From the NCBI GenBank assembly GCA_964614415.1, contig CAZTLE010000078.1, positions 1 through 17,462 of the forward strand: a stretch of 17,462 nt of DNA, in the 5' to 3' direction. The stretch is from CAZTLE01 sp964614415. GTDB lineage: Bacteria > Bacteroidota > Bacteroidia > Flavobacteriales > Flavobacteriaceae. The notes under the pieces are model-generated. The model worked only from the letters and a program-made list of their open reading frames with translations. It had not been told where the DNA came from and did no database searches. Shown in pieces: positions 1 through 6,763 of the stretch. The position numbers were made by a program, and so were the translations under genes. How positions within the stretch are numbered: the stretch's first letter is position 1; each line of letters begins with the position of its first letter.

Positions 1-103
1 TATTTTTATTGATATTCTTTATTGTTATTTTCTATTTTCTCTGCTCTCTATTCTGTTATCTCATCTCAAACCTCATACCTGCCTGTGGTAGGCTGGTTGA
101 TTC

Positions 104-157
104 GTTTATTTGTTTATGAGAACGTGAATCAAACTACATCGTAATTCTTGATTCATG
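104..157 (+). repeat. Diverged 54-bp direct repeat, copy 1
   Basis: This segment aligns without gaps to 276-329, with 41 of 54 bases identical by hand count. The best conserved parts are TTTATTTG at the left end and TTCTTGATTCATG at the right end. The two copies start 172 bp apart. Neither codes for anything I can see. Confidence 0.6.
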
Positions 158-275
158 TCTCACTCCTAATTTCCAAAATTCAAAACTCATTTGAATCGTT
201 GATTCGTTTGTGCATATACTAAACCATCAGTTAATCTTCAAAGCAGTCTTTGTTCTATTCTCTCTTCTCTGTGTT

Positions 276-329
276 CTTTATTTGCTTCTTAGAATGCAAA
301 TCAATGTACGTCCTGCTTCTTGATTCATG
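276..329 (+). repeat. Diverged 54-bp direct repeat, copy 2
   Basis: Partner of the copy at 104-157, same length and ungapped. The match continues loosely on the right as TCTC/ATTCC text, so the original unit may have been longer than 54 bp. Confidence 0.6.
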
Positions 330-353
330 ATTCCTGTCTCTCGATTCCCAACC

Positions 354-381
354 CAATACTCAATACTCAGTACTCAATACT
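354..381 (+). repeat. Four tandem heptamers (CAATACT)
   Basis: Four contiguous 7-bp units are read directly: CAATACT, CAATACT, CAGTACT, CAATACT. The array ends 6 bp before the stop codon of the minus-strand flavin reductase. It could expand or contract by slippage. No function is visible. Confidence 0.85.
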
Positions 382-387
382 AATTCC

Positions 388-1257
388 TCACCCCAGCAAT
401 AACATCCAGGCCTCCTTCACCTTGTTATGGATCAGTAACTCCTGGGCTTTAATATGAATCTCATTCTTGTTACCCGATCGAACCAACACCCGTAATTCTT
501 CATTGGCTTCAAGGAACGTACGGATCTCGTCACTTCCGGGCAGGGATTCAACATTCCCCAGCATTCCCAGATCATTTCCAGTGAGTACGGTACTGGTTCG
601 GATGTCTTCGGGTAGTGCATCCACACCCATTCCCAGGGTACTTAACGGCTTAGGCACTTCAAACATGCCACTTTTTGCTCTGCTGTACCAATTACCGCCC
701 ATCCGTGCGACCGTATCAATCTTTGACGGATCAACACGTCCATCAGCGTCCAGTATCTTCTCATTGAGGTGTAGTTTTACTACTTCACAAATGACAAGGT
801 TCCCGGCTCCACCCTCTTTGCCAAGCGCGATAACGTCATTCACCTTACATTCAAACTGAGCAGGCGATTCGGCCACTCGTGGCGGACTCACGATATCTGA
901 TGCCACCTCCGTGAAACCGGCCTTTACAAATTCATTGACCTCTTTAGGGTATTCGGTGGACGACAGGGACATCTGCTGTACCATCTCGTAACTCACAATG
1001 TTGATAACCACCTCTTTGGTTTCCAGCACATTCTCCAGTGTGTGCTTGGTGGTATTGTCCCGCACTCTTCGGGCAGGTGAAAAAATCATCACCGGAGGAT
1101 TGGCGCTAAAGACATTGAAAAAACTGTAGGGCGAAAGGTTCACATTTCCATTCGCATCTACGGTACTGGCAAAACAAATGGGTCTTGGAGATACAGCGCC
1201 CAACAAATACCCATGCAATTGACCGGTGGATATGTCCTTAGGGAGGATTGAGATCAT
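388..1257 (-). CDS. Flavin reductase family (FMN-binding split barrel) protein
   Basis: A 289-residue protein of the DIM6/NTAB flavin-reductase-like family, which binds FMN in a split beta-barrel and usually passes electrons from NAD(P)H to flavin or to a partner oxygenase. The N-terminal half carries the family pattern: PRPICFASTVDANGNVNLSP (about residues 24-43), the SFFNVFSANPP stretch, then VINIVSYEMV. The C-terminal third (about 200-289) is an extension seen in the longer members. I chose the ATG at 1257 (MISILPKDI); an in-frame ATG at 1281 would add MQFGYICG, which does not fit the family start. The gene stands alone, divergent from the histidine kinase at 1393. The substrate and the partner enzyme cannot be told from sequence. 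Confidence 0.88.
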   Translation of the reverse strand: MISILPKDISTGQLHGYLLGAVSPRPICFASTVDANGNVNLSPYSFFNVFSANPPVMIFSPARRVRDNTTKHTLENVLETKEVVINIVSYEMVQQMSLSSTEYPKEVNEFVKAGFTEVASDIVSPPRVAESPAQFECKVNDVIALGKEGGAGNLVICEVVKLHLNEKILDADGRVDPSKIDTVARMGGNWYSRAKSGMFEVPKPLSTLGMGVDALPEDIRTSTVLTGNDLGMLGNVESLPGSDEIRTFLEANEELRVLVRSGNKNEIHIKAQELLIHNKVKEAWMLLLG

Positions 1258-1261
1258 ACCG

Positions 1262-1269
1262 CAAATGTA
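1262..1269 (-). promoter_or_regulatory. Possible -7 promoter element (TACATTTG)
   Basis: On the minus strand this reads TACATTTG, a match to the Bacteroidota -7 consensus TAnnTTTG. It lies only 4 nt upstream of the ATG at 1257, so a transcript from it would be almost leaderless. No TTG -33 element is found at the usual spacing, so this may be chance. Confidence 0.35.
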
Positions 1270-1392
1270 CCCAAACTGCAAGGCTTGTAAAAATATGGAG
1301 GCACAATAATATTAACATATTTCCATTATATTTACCCTCCTGCGCGACCGATTAAAGGTTGCTTCGAAGGGGGCGACCTCTAATACGATACT

Positions 1393-2562
1393 ATGCAAAG
1401 CAGAACGGCTCTTACGCGTTGGTTTTTTATCATTCTGTCGATTTTCATTATTAGTCTTATCCTTTGGAATACGTACGCTTTTTTCAACGAGCTGAAAGAA
1501 AATGAACGTACCAAAATGGAGATCTGGGCCTCGGCACAACAGGAGTTCTCGCAAACCGATCTGGAATCCGGGGTTGATCTGAACAGTCTTGTGCTTGAAG
1601 TCATTCAGAAGAACACAACCACACCTATGATCCTGTACAGTGAAGGTGATGAGTCCTATGATATTCGAAATATTGAGATGGACGGAGTGAAAGACTCGCT
1701 AGCCTTCTATAAAAAAATGGTTCGGAAATACGCCAAAGAGAATAACCCTATCGAGATATCCTATACAGAAGAAAACTCTTCCGAACAGGTAAAGGTGAGT
1801 ACCCTCTATTACGGCAATTCCGAACTTCTGAACAAGCTGAAATATTACCCTGCGGCCCTTATTCTCATTATCATTTTATTCTTTTCTGCCATCTACTTCT
1901 TTTGGCGCACCTCTAAATCTTCCGAGCAGAACAAACTGTGGGCGGGAATGGCCAAAGAGACGGCGCATCAAATAGGAACTCCATTGTCCTCACTGGTGGG
2001 TTGGACCGAGATTCTGAAAGCCGAAAATGTGAAAGAGGATTATATTGCTGAAATGGGTAAGGATATTAGTCGGCTTCAAACCATAACGGAGCGTTTCTCG
2101 AAGGTTGGTTCTGTTCCCAAATTGGAGCGCTACGATGTGATTTCAGAAACCCAAAATGATATCGAATATCTGAAGAACCGCAGCTCGAAACTCATCGATT
2201 TTGAAGTGATTGCCCCTTCCGAACCAGTGTATGCGGAGCTCAATCCGCAACTGTATGGCTGGACCATTGAGAACCTGGTAAAGAATGGTATCGACGCTAT
2301 GAAAGGAAAGGGCAAGATCACGGTCACCTTTGAAACCAATGCCAGGCACATTTTTGTCCGGGTTAGCGATACCGGAAAAGGAATTCCCAAGGGACAATTC
2401 AAACGCGTTTTCAACCCCGGGTTTACGACGAAAAAACGCGGATGGGGTCTGGGCCTGTCACTCGCCAAGCGTATCATTGAAGAGTATCACAAAGGACGTA
2501 TTCGGGTGGTAAAAAGTTCTTCGGAAGGAACGACCATGGAAATCGGACTGCGTCGTTCTTAA
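1393..2562 (+). CDS. Orphan membrane sensor histidine kinase with an H-Q phospho-acceptor box
   Basis: A 389-residue sensor kinase. Transmembrane helix 1 (about residues 9-31) and helix 2 (about 152-171) flank an extracytoplasmic sensor of roughly 120 residues that I do not recognise. No HAMP domain is evident, and the DHp helix follows closely. The phospho-acceptor is H192 in AHQIGTPLSSLVGW; the residue after the histidine is Gln where most HisKA kinases have Glu or Asp. The ATPase part is complete: N box ENLVKNGIDAM (N298), DTGKGIP (326-332), an FNPGFTT F box and a GWGLGLSL lid (350-357). No response regulator is adjacent, so its partner is unknown. It ends 1 nt before the stop codon of the opposing hit gene. 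Confidence 0.9.
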   Translation: MQSRTALTRWFFIILSIFIISLILWNTYAFFNELKENERTKMEIWASAQQEFSQTDLESGVDLNSLVLEVIQKNTTTPMILYSEGDESYDIRNIEMDGVKDSLAFYKKMVRKYAKENNPIEISYTEENSSEQVKVSTLYYGNSELLNKLKYYPAALILIIILFFSAIYFFWRTSKSSEQNKLWAGMAKETAHQIGTPLSSLVGWTEILKAENVKEDYIAEMGKDISRLQTITERFSKVGSVPKLERYDVISETQNDIEYLKNRSSKLIDFEVIAPSEPVYAELNPQLYGWTIENLVKNGIDAMKGKGKITVTFETNARHIFVRVSDTGKGIPKGQFKRVFNPGFTTKKRGWGLGLSLAKRIIEEYHKGRIRVVKSSSEGTTMEIGLRRS

Positions 2563-2563
2563 T

Positions 2564-2956
2564 TTATTCGATATTAGCACTGATCCGGGTAGCCAGATCG
2601 GTCATTTCCCCGGGTGACATAGATACTTTATGCTCAAATGTCATGTCTTTCATTTCGTTAATCGGAATGAGATGTACGTGTACATGAGGCACTTCCAGGC
2701 CAATTACGGACATTCCAATACGCTCACAATCAACCGTCTTTCGCAATGCCAGGGCGACATTGCGCGAAAAGGCCATGAGGCCCGTATAGGTCTCTTCATC
2801 CAGATCCAAGATACGATTCACTTCTTTCTTGGGAATACAAAGGGTATGCCCGGGCGCATTTGGATTGATGTCCAAAAACGCAAAGAAACGATCGTCCTCG
2901 GCTATTTTATAGCAGGGAATTTCTCCGTTTATTATTCGGGTAAAAATAGAAGGCAT
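2564..2956 (-). CDS. HIT family nucleotide-binding protein
   Basis: A 130-residue histidine-triad protein. The triad HVHVHL lies at residues 91-96 (H91, H93, H95), where the middle histidine is the expected nucleophile, and PGHTLCIPKK (35-44) is the usual nucleotide-pocket strand. Members of this class (Hint-like) hydrolyse nucleoside phosphoramidates, adenylated amino acids or dinucleoside polyphosphates; the exact substrate cannot be read from the sequence. Its ATG abuts the greA stop codon directly (TAA then ATG), so the two are almost certainly cotranscribed and translationally coupled. It ends 1 nt from the oncoming histidine kinase stop. Confidence 0.95.
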   Translation of the reverse strand: MPSIFTRIINGEIPCYKIAEDDRFFAFLDINPNAPGHTLCIPKKEVNRILDLDEETYTGLMAFSRNVALALRKTVDCERIGMSVIGLEVPHVHVHLIPINEMKDMTFEHKVSMSPGEMTDLATRISANIE

Positions 2957-3433
2957 TTACTCTCTTGTAATTTCAAGGATCTCGAACTTCATAGTCCCGT
3001 TAGGCACCTGTATTTCGGCTATATCACCTACTTCCTTGCCCAACAAACCTTTTCCAATGGGCGAATCCACGGAAATTTTTCCTGCGGCAAGATCGGCCTC
3101 ACTCTGAGCGACCAACTTATACTGCATCTCCATTCCGTTGGTTTGGTTCTTGATCTTTACCGTGGAATGTACCAATACTTTAGACATATCCAGTTGGGAC
3201 TCATCTATAACACGGGCACCGGATAGGGTCTCTTCCAATTTCGAAATACGCATTTCAAGAAGGCCCTGGGCTTCCTTGGCCGCATCATATTCGGCATTCT
3301 CACTAAGATCTCCCTTATCCCGGGCATCAGCAATCGCCTGAGAGGCTTTAGGGCGTTCCACATCCTTGAGATGATTAAGTTCATCTCTCAATTTCTTTAG
3401 TCCTTCTGCGGTGTAATAAGATACTTTACTCAT
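2957..3433 (-). CDS. greA: Transcription elongation factor GreA
   Basis: A 158-residue GreA, the usual length. It enters the secondary channel of RNA polymerase and stimulates cleavage of backtracked RNA. The N-terminal antiparallel coiled coil covers about residues 1-75, with the tip acidic residues D42 and E45 in GDLSENAEYDAAKE. The C-terminal FKBP-like domain includes the SPIGKGLLGK and IAEIQVP stretches typical of the family. The start at MSKVSYYTAEG is the family start; a longer in-frame reading to 3511 would translate two leader hairpins and is not credible. It heads a two-gene operon with hit. The leader holds a promoter, two terminator-like hairpins and an upstream ORF whose stop overlaps this ATG. 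Confidence 0.96.
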   Translation of the reverse strand: MSKVSYYTAEGLKKLRDELNHLKDVERPKASQAIADARDKGDLSENAEYDAAKEAQGLLEMRISKLEETLSGARVIDESQLDMSKVLVHSTVKIKNQTNGMEMQYKLVAQSEADLAAGKISVDSPIGKGLLGKEVGDIAEIQVPNGTMKFEILEITRE

Positions 3434-3465
3434 AACTTCATTATTTGCGTTTCTACCATGTTCAT
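3430..3465 (-). CDS. Possible 11-codon leader ORF overlapping the greA start
   Basis: On the minus strand an ATG at 3465 opens a short frame, MNMVETQIMKL, whose TGA overlaps the greA ATG as ATGA. It begins 7 nt after the T-run of the second leader hairpin. The arrangement would allow terminational reinitiation onto greA. Short frames like this arise often by chance in AT-rich leaders, so the call rests only on position. Confidence 0.3.
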   Translation of the reverse strand: MNMVETQIMKL

Positions 3466-3471
3466 TTTTAC

Positions 3472-3499
3472 AAAAAACCGGGGATAAGGGGCCCCGATC
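3472..3499 (-). terminator. Second terminator-like hairpin in the greA leader
   Basis: Minus-strand reading: stem CGGGG (3496-3492), loop CCCCTTAT, stem CCCCG (3483-3479), then G and six T residues (3477-3472). The stem can grow by T-G, A-T and G-T pairs to about 8 bp at the cost of the first T residues. This has the form of an intrinsic terminator, yet it lies between the predicted promoter and greA. Confidence 0.6.
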
Positions 3500-3501
3500 G
3501 T

Positions 3502-3536
3502 AAAAACACAAAAAATCCCATGCGACACGGGATTTT
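3502..3536 (-). terminator. First terminator-like hairpin in the greA leader
   Basis: Minus-strand reading: AAAATCCCGTG (3536-3526), loop TCG, CATGGGATTTT (3522-3512). This is an 11-bp stem with one G-T pair, followed by TTGTGTTTTT down to 3502. It begins about 6 nt after the predicted -7 element, so the hairpin would be almost the first thing transcribed. Confidence 0.65.
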
Positions 3537-3542
3537 GCTGGT

Positions 3543-3550
3543 CAAAGATA
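3543..3550 (-). promoter_or_regulatory. Predicted greA-hit promoter, -7 element TATCTTTG
   Basis: The minus strand reads TATCTTTG, a full match to TAnnTTTG. A clear TTG -33 element is not seen at the normal distance. A start about 4-6 nt downstream would give a leader of roughly 105 nt before the greA ATG at 3433, containing both hairpins. Confidence 0.55.
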
Positions 3551-3852
3551 CTAAAAAATAACTTCACACCCTTTAAAATTAGCTTTTAAGACACTTTTAA
3601 CTATTTCAGAATGTCTTATACGACATGATTAATGGCATTAATTTCCACAAATCAAGACATATTCGTACAAATATCTGATAATGAGATTCATAGCAGCATT
3701 CAACATTTGCGATATCCCTTGAATACCAATTCCAGCCGAATTGCGTTAGCTATCAAGAGACAAGACTCCTTTCAGTCGGATCATAGTTCCTGTTTAAAAT
3801 GTAACTCGAAAACCCAATTTATCGTAAATTGGCCTCCAAATTGAATACTGCT
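3551..3852. other. AT-rich intergenic region between greA and the lipoprotein
   Basis: About 300 bp without a convincing gene. A 70-codon plus-strand frame inside it has no recognisable family, no good start context and runs into the palindrome at 3814-3832, so I do not call it. Two dyads are present: ATGTC-TTATAC-GACAT at 3611-3626 and the 19-bp palindrome described separately. No tRNA-like fold is evident. Confidence 0.6.
3814..3832. promoter_or_regulatory. 19-bp perfect palindrome upstream of the lipoprotein gene
   Basis: CCAATTTA (3814-3821), spacer TCG, TAAATTGG (3825-3832): two perfect 8-bp arms, 20 bp before the ATG at 3853. It could be an operator or a small RNA hairpin close to the ribosome loading region. 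There is no T-tract after it, so a terminator is unlikely. Confidence 0.5.
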
Positions 3853-4287
3853 ATGTGGAAAAGAACGATGTTAGCCCTCCTTACCCTGGCCCTGCTAAGT
3901 TGTAACAAGGATGATAGCCCGAATGACAACAATCCGTTTTTGATAAGTCCTATCGTCAATGTAAACCTCAACCTGAACCTACCTGAGTTCAACAGCTTGA
4001 AGTTTCCCGGAAATAGTGTTATCCTGAGTAATGAGGGAATTCGGGGGATCGTCGTTTATAATGTGAATAATAGCCTCTATACTGCATTCGAGCTGAGCGA
4101 CCCGAACCACGTTCCCAATAGTTGTTCTACCATGACCGTTGAAGGTGTTATTGCTACCTGCCCTTGCACGAACGACAGCAATACCTATGACATTGTCACC
4201 GGACAACACGGTACCGACCCCGGGCAATTCCCGTTGCAACAGTACCGTATTGAACGTACAGGTGACAATATTTTCATTACCAATTAG
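3853..4287 (+). CDS. Lipoprotein with a degenerate Rieske-like fold
   Basis: A 144-residue secreted lipoprotein. Residues 1-17 form a signal peptide ending in the lipobox LLSC, with C17 the acylated cysteine, so it should be anchored at the envelope. The C-terminal part follows the order of a Rieske domain: a first segment LSDPNHVP, a second segment ATCPCTN, then a YDIVTGQ strand, a PLQQYRIERTGDNI strand and the end. In true Rieske proteins these segments are C-x-H and CPCHG. Here the first Cys and the second His are absent, so a 2Fe-2S cluster is not expected. I took the ATG at 3853 rather than the in-frame TTG at 3829 because only it gives a normal signal peptide. Its stop overlaps the receptor gene stop by 4 bp. 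Function unknown. Confidence 0.75.
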   Translation: MWKRTMLALLTLALLSCNKDDSPNDNNPFLISPIVNVNLNLNLPEFNSLKFPGNSVILSNEGIRGIVVYNVNNSLYTAFELSDPNHVPNSCSTMTVEGVIATCPCTNDSNTYDIVTGQHGTDPGQFPLQQYRIERTGDNIFITN

Positions 4288-6668
4288 AAGTTAATAGTAG
4301 CCCCTATCAGGAAGTTGGTGCCCGCCTGCGGGTAAAAACCGGCTCCTTCCACCGTCGTTATGGTTCCCGGATTGGTGAAATCGTCATCAAAAGTGAAGAA
4401 GTATCCGTTGGACACATAATCCACATTGAACAGGTTATTCACCAAAGCGGTCAACACAATAGACCTGGTAAACAGTACATTCTCAATGCGGTAGACCACG
4501 TTGAAATCATTAATGAAATAGCTATCCAACTTCGATACCTCACTGTCTATATTTCCCATATATTGCTCCCCTACAAACTTGGATAGTAGCACCAATTGCA
4601 GATTGTCAACAGGTGCAAACCGGAATTGGTTACCCGCAATCACATTAGGCGAGAACGAAATATTCGTATTTCCTAGGTTCACCAATTGTCCGTCACGTGA
4701 GGTCACAAAATCTACATTCTTATTACTGCTTAAGGCTATGTTTGGCAGTACGCTCAGGTTTTTAGTAATCGCAATATTGGCATCCACCTCAACACCCAGA
4801 CGGAAGCTTTTCCCACTGGTAGCACGACGCGGAGCACCTACGTCATCCAGTTCCCCCGTAAGCACCAACTGGTTTCGGTAATCCATATAGAAGAAGTTGG
4901 TATTCACGCTGCTCTTTTCGGAAGTGTAGCGCCATCCCAGTTCGTAATCATTGAGGGTTTCCGGAGTGTTAACCCCTACTTCAAAATCGCTGCGTCGCGG
5001 TTCGCGGTTCGCTACTCCAAAAGAGGCGTAGAACTGATTCTTATCGTTCAGATCATAAGAAATTCCGAGTTTGGGATTGAAGAAATCAAAGTTCTCATCC
5101 ACTTCAAACGGAATCCTGTCCGAACTCAATCCTGTGGTTTCATAGGTCACAAAACGTCCTTGAAGGTCTGCAAAAGCACTCCATTGATCATCGATACGGT
5201 ACGTCGCCTTGGAAAACACGGTAAACTCACGCTTGTCACCATTTCCGAAGTAGTAGCGGTCCCTGATCTCCGAATCACTGGCGAAACGCGCCCAGATCAC
5301 CTCTCCAAAATGATCCCCGTCATACAGGCTATAGAAAGCTCCGGAGGTAATATCCCACTGAGTGTCTTTGTAATTCACATTGGCGTTGATCGCATAGAAA
5401 TCGTTGTCCAACCATCGTCTTCGGATAAGATCGGTGGTATTGATCACTTCTCCCCCTATTTCAATGGGGGTCAGATCATAAAAGTCGAAGGGTTCGTCCT
5501 CCTGGTACTCTTCAAAGAACCCACGTCCATAGGTATAGTTAAGCGACACATTCGTACTCCAGTTGTTGTTATACCGCTGATTCCAGAACAACTGATAATG
5601 ATCCTGGGAGTAGTTGTCCACCTGATTATCGTAAAACCGAATGTTTCCATTCTCATCCGTAAACTGCCCGGCCGGATTGAAGGTTGGATTGGTGGCCAGG
5701 GTTTCGGCATCGATACCAAACCAGGACTGATAGGTGATCTCCCTACCTCCGAAAACAATTGCTTTGACAAGGGTGTTGTCGTCAAGATAGGCCCCCTGAA
5801 GGAAATATCCCTTTAAGTCTGAAGAAGCCCGGTCGATGTATCCGTCCGATACAATATTGGACAGTCGTCCGGAGATTTCAAAATTACCTCCCATGAGCCC
5901 GGTACTGAACTTAACCGTGTGTTTGCGGGTTCCAAAGGATCCGAAGGAATTATCAATAGTCCCATAGGCACGCTCTGAAACGGCATCGGTAAGAATATTC
6001 AAACTGGCTCCGAAGGCCCCCGAACCGTTCACAGAAGTCCCTACCCCGCGCTGCAATTGCAAATTCTCCACGGAGGAGGCGAAATCGGGCAGGTTCACCC
6101 AAAAGGTCCCCTGACTTTCCGCATCGTTGTAAGGTATTCCGTTAATGGTCACGTTCACACGGGTCGCATCGCTTCCCCGGACCCGTATACCGGTGTACCC
6201 GATGCCCGCACCGGCGTCACTTGTAGTCACTACCGAAGGGAGATAGTTGAGCAGGAAGGGAATATCCTGGCCCAGGTTTCGTTCGGCCAGTTCCTCCTTG
6301 TCCACATTGGAGTGGGTAATGGGAGAATCGGCATCTACACGCACCGCCTTGACCAGTACTTCGTCGAGACTGGCTCTTGCTTCCACAAATTGAACGTCCA
6401 GGGATAAGTTTCGATCCAGAGAAATTTCTCGTTCGGTGTATGGACCAATCACACTGAACACCAAAATATAGTCTCCCTTAGGTAATTTAAGTTGGTAATT
6501 TCCTTCAAAATCGGTTTGAGTCCCGATCGTCGTACCCTTAACAACTACGTTGGTGCCGGGTATAGGTTGGTTCATGTCATCGTATACATATCCGGAAACG
6601 GTATATTCCTGAGCATACACCCCCAGGACGATAAGCCCCAGGATAAGAGTAGTGAATAACTTTTTCAT
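4284..6668 (-). CDS. TonB-dependent outer-membrane receptor, probable thiamin uptake
   Basis: A 794-residue outer-membrane receptor. Signal peptide about 1-19 (ends VYAQ). Residues about 21-105 are a carboxypeptidase-regulatory-like domain (VSGYVYDDMNQPIPGTNVVV, FEGNYQLKLP), common in Bacteroidota receptors. The plug follows at about 115-225 with LPSVVTTSDAGAGIGYTGIR, VTINGIPYND and VENLQLQRGVGTS. The rest is a 22-strand-type barrel ending in an aromatic residue (INF). A TPP riboswitch lies in its leader, so thiamin or a thiamin phosphate or precursor is the likely ligand; thiamin-regulated receptors of this kind have been predicted in Bacteroidota from riboswitch surveys. No SusD-like partner is next to it. 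It is transcribed alone and ends in a 4-bp overlap with the lipoprotein stop. Confidence 0.92.
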   Translation of the reverse strand: MKKLFTTLILGLIVLGVYAQEYTVSGYVYDDMNQPIPGTNVVVKGTTIGTQTDFEGNYQLKLPKGDYILVFSVIGPYTEREISLDRNLSLDVQFVEARASLDEVLVKAVRVDADSPITHSNVDKEELAERNLGQDIPFLLNYLPSVVTTSDAGAGIGYTGIRVRGSDATRVNVTINGIPYNDAESQGTFWVNLPDFASSVENLQLQRGVGTSVNGSGAFGASLNILTDAVSERAYGTIDNSFGSFGTRKHTVKFSTGLMGGNFEISGRLSNIVSDGYIDRASSDLKGYFLQGAYLDDNTLVKAIVFGGREITYQSWFGIDAETLATNPTFNPAGQFTDENGNIRFYDNQVDNYSQDHYQLFWNQRYNNNWSTNVSLNYTYGRGFFEEYQEDEPFDFYDLTPIEIGGEVINTTDLIRRRWLDNDFYAINANVNYKDTQWDITSGAFYSLYDGDHFGEVIWARFASDSEIRDRYYFGNGDKREFTVFSKATYRIDDQWSAFADLQGRFVTYETTGLSSDRIPFEVDENFDFFNPKLGISYDLNDKNQFYASFGVANREPRRSDFEVGVNTPETLNDYELGWRYTSEKSSVNTNFFYMDYRNQLVLTGELDDVGAPRRATSGKSFRLGVEVDANIAITKNLSVLPNIALSSNKNVDFVTSRDGQLVNLGNTNISFSPNVIAGNQFRFAPVDNLQLVLLSKFVGEQYMGNIDSEVSKLDSYFINDFNVVYRIENVLFTRSIVLTALVNNLFNVDYVSNGYFFTFDDDFTNPGTITTVEGAGFYPQAGTNFLIGATINF

Positions 6669-6763
6669 TCGTACTAAACAGTTACGAATAAAAGGGGTAA
6701 TTATTCTGGTTAATTAATTATTAGTAAATCCGGCATTTGGATGCACCTCCAGCCTGCCGACCG

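Larger units (their letters stand above)
1..387. other. AT-rich non-coding spacer with degenerate repeats
   Basis: No convincing coding frame is visible here. The stretch is pyrimidine-rich and made of diverged short repeats: TTGATTCATG at 148-157 and 320-329, TTGATTCG near 98 and 199, and a run of TTCTATT/CTCTCT text near 30-60 and 250-275. A heptamer array closes it. There is also a small imperfect hairpin at 78-98 (ACCTGCCT, loop GTGGT, AGGCTGGT). No T-tract terminator for the minus-strand gene that ends at 388 can be seen. Confidence 0.7.

Noticed and set aside
354..381. CRISPR-like array at the CAATACT repeats
   Set aside because: Units are 7 bp and contiguous, with no spacers and no cas gene in the window.
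2630..3226. 198-codon open frame on the plus strand opposite hit and greA
   Set aside because: It lies antisense to two clear genes, resembles no family and exists because their codon pattern keeps the opposite frame open.
3434..3511. 26-residue N-terminal extension of GreA
   Set aside because: It would translate the two leader hairpins; GreA proteins start at MSKVSYYT-like sequence.
3632..3844. 70-codon plus-strand frame before the lipoprotein
   Set aside because: No family resemblance, AT-rich spacer composition, and it runs through the palindrome at 3814-3832 and close to the lipoprotein start.
5160..5816. 218-codon open frame on the plus strand inside the receptor gene
   Set aside because: Antisense shadow of the receptor barrel; no recognisable domain and no start context.
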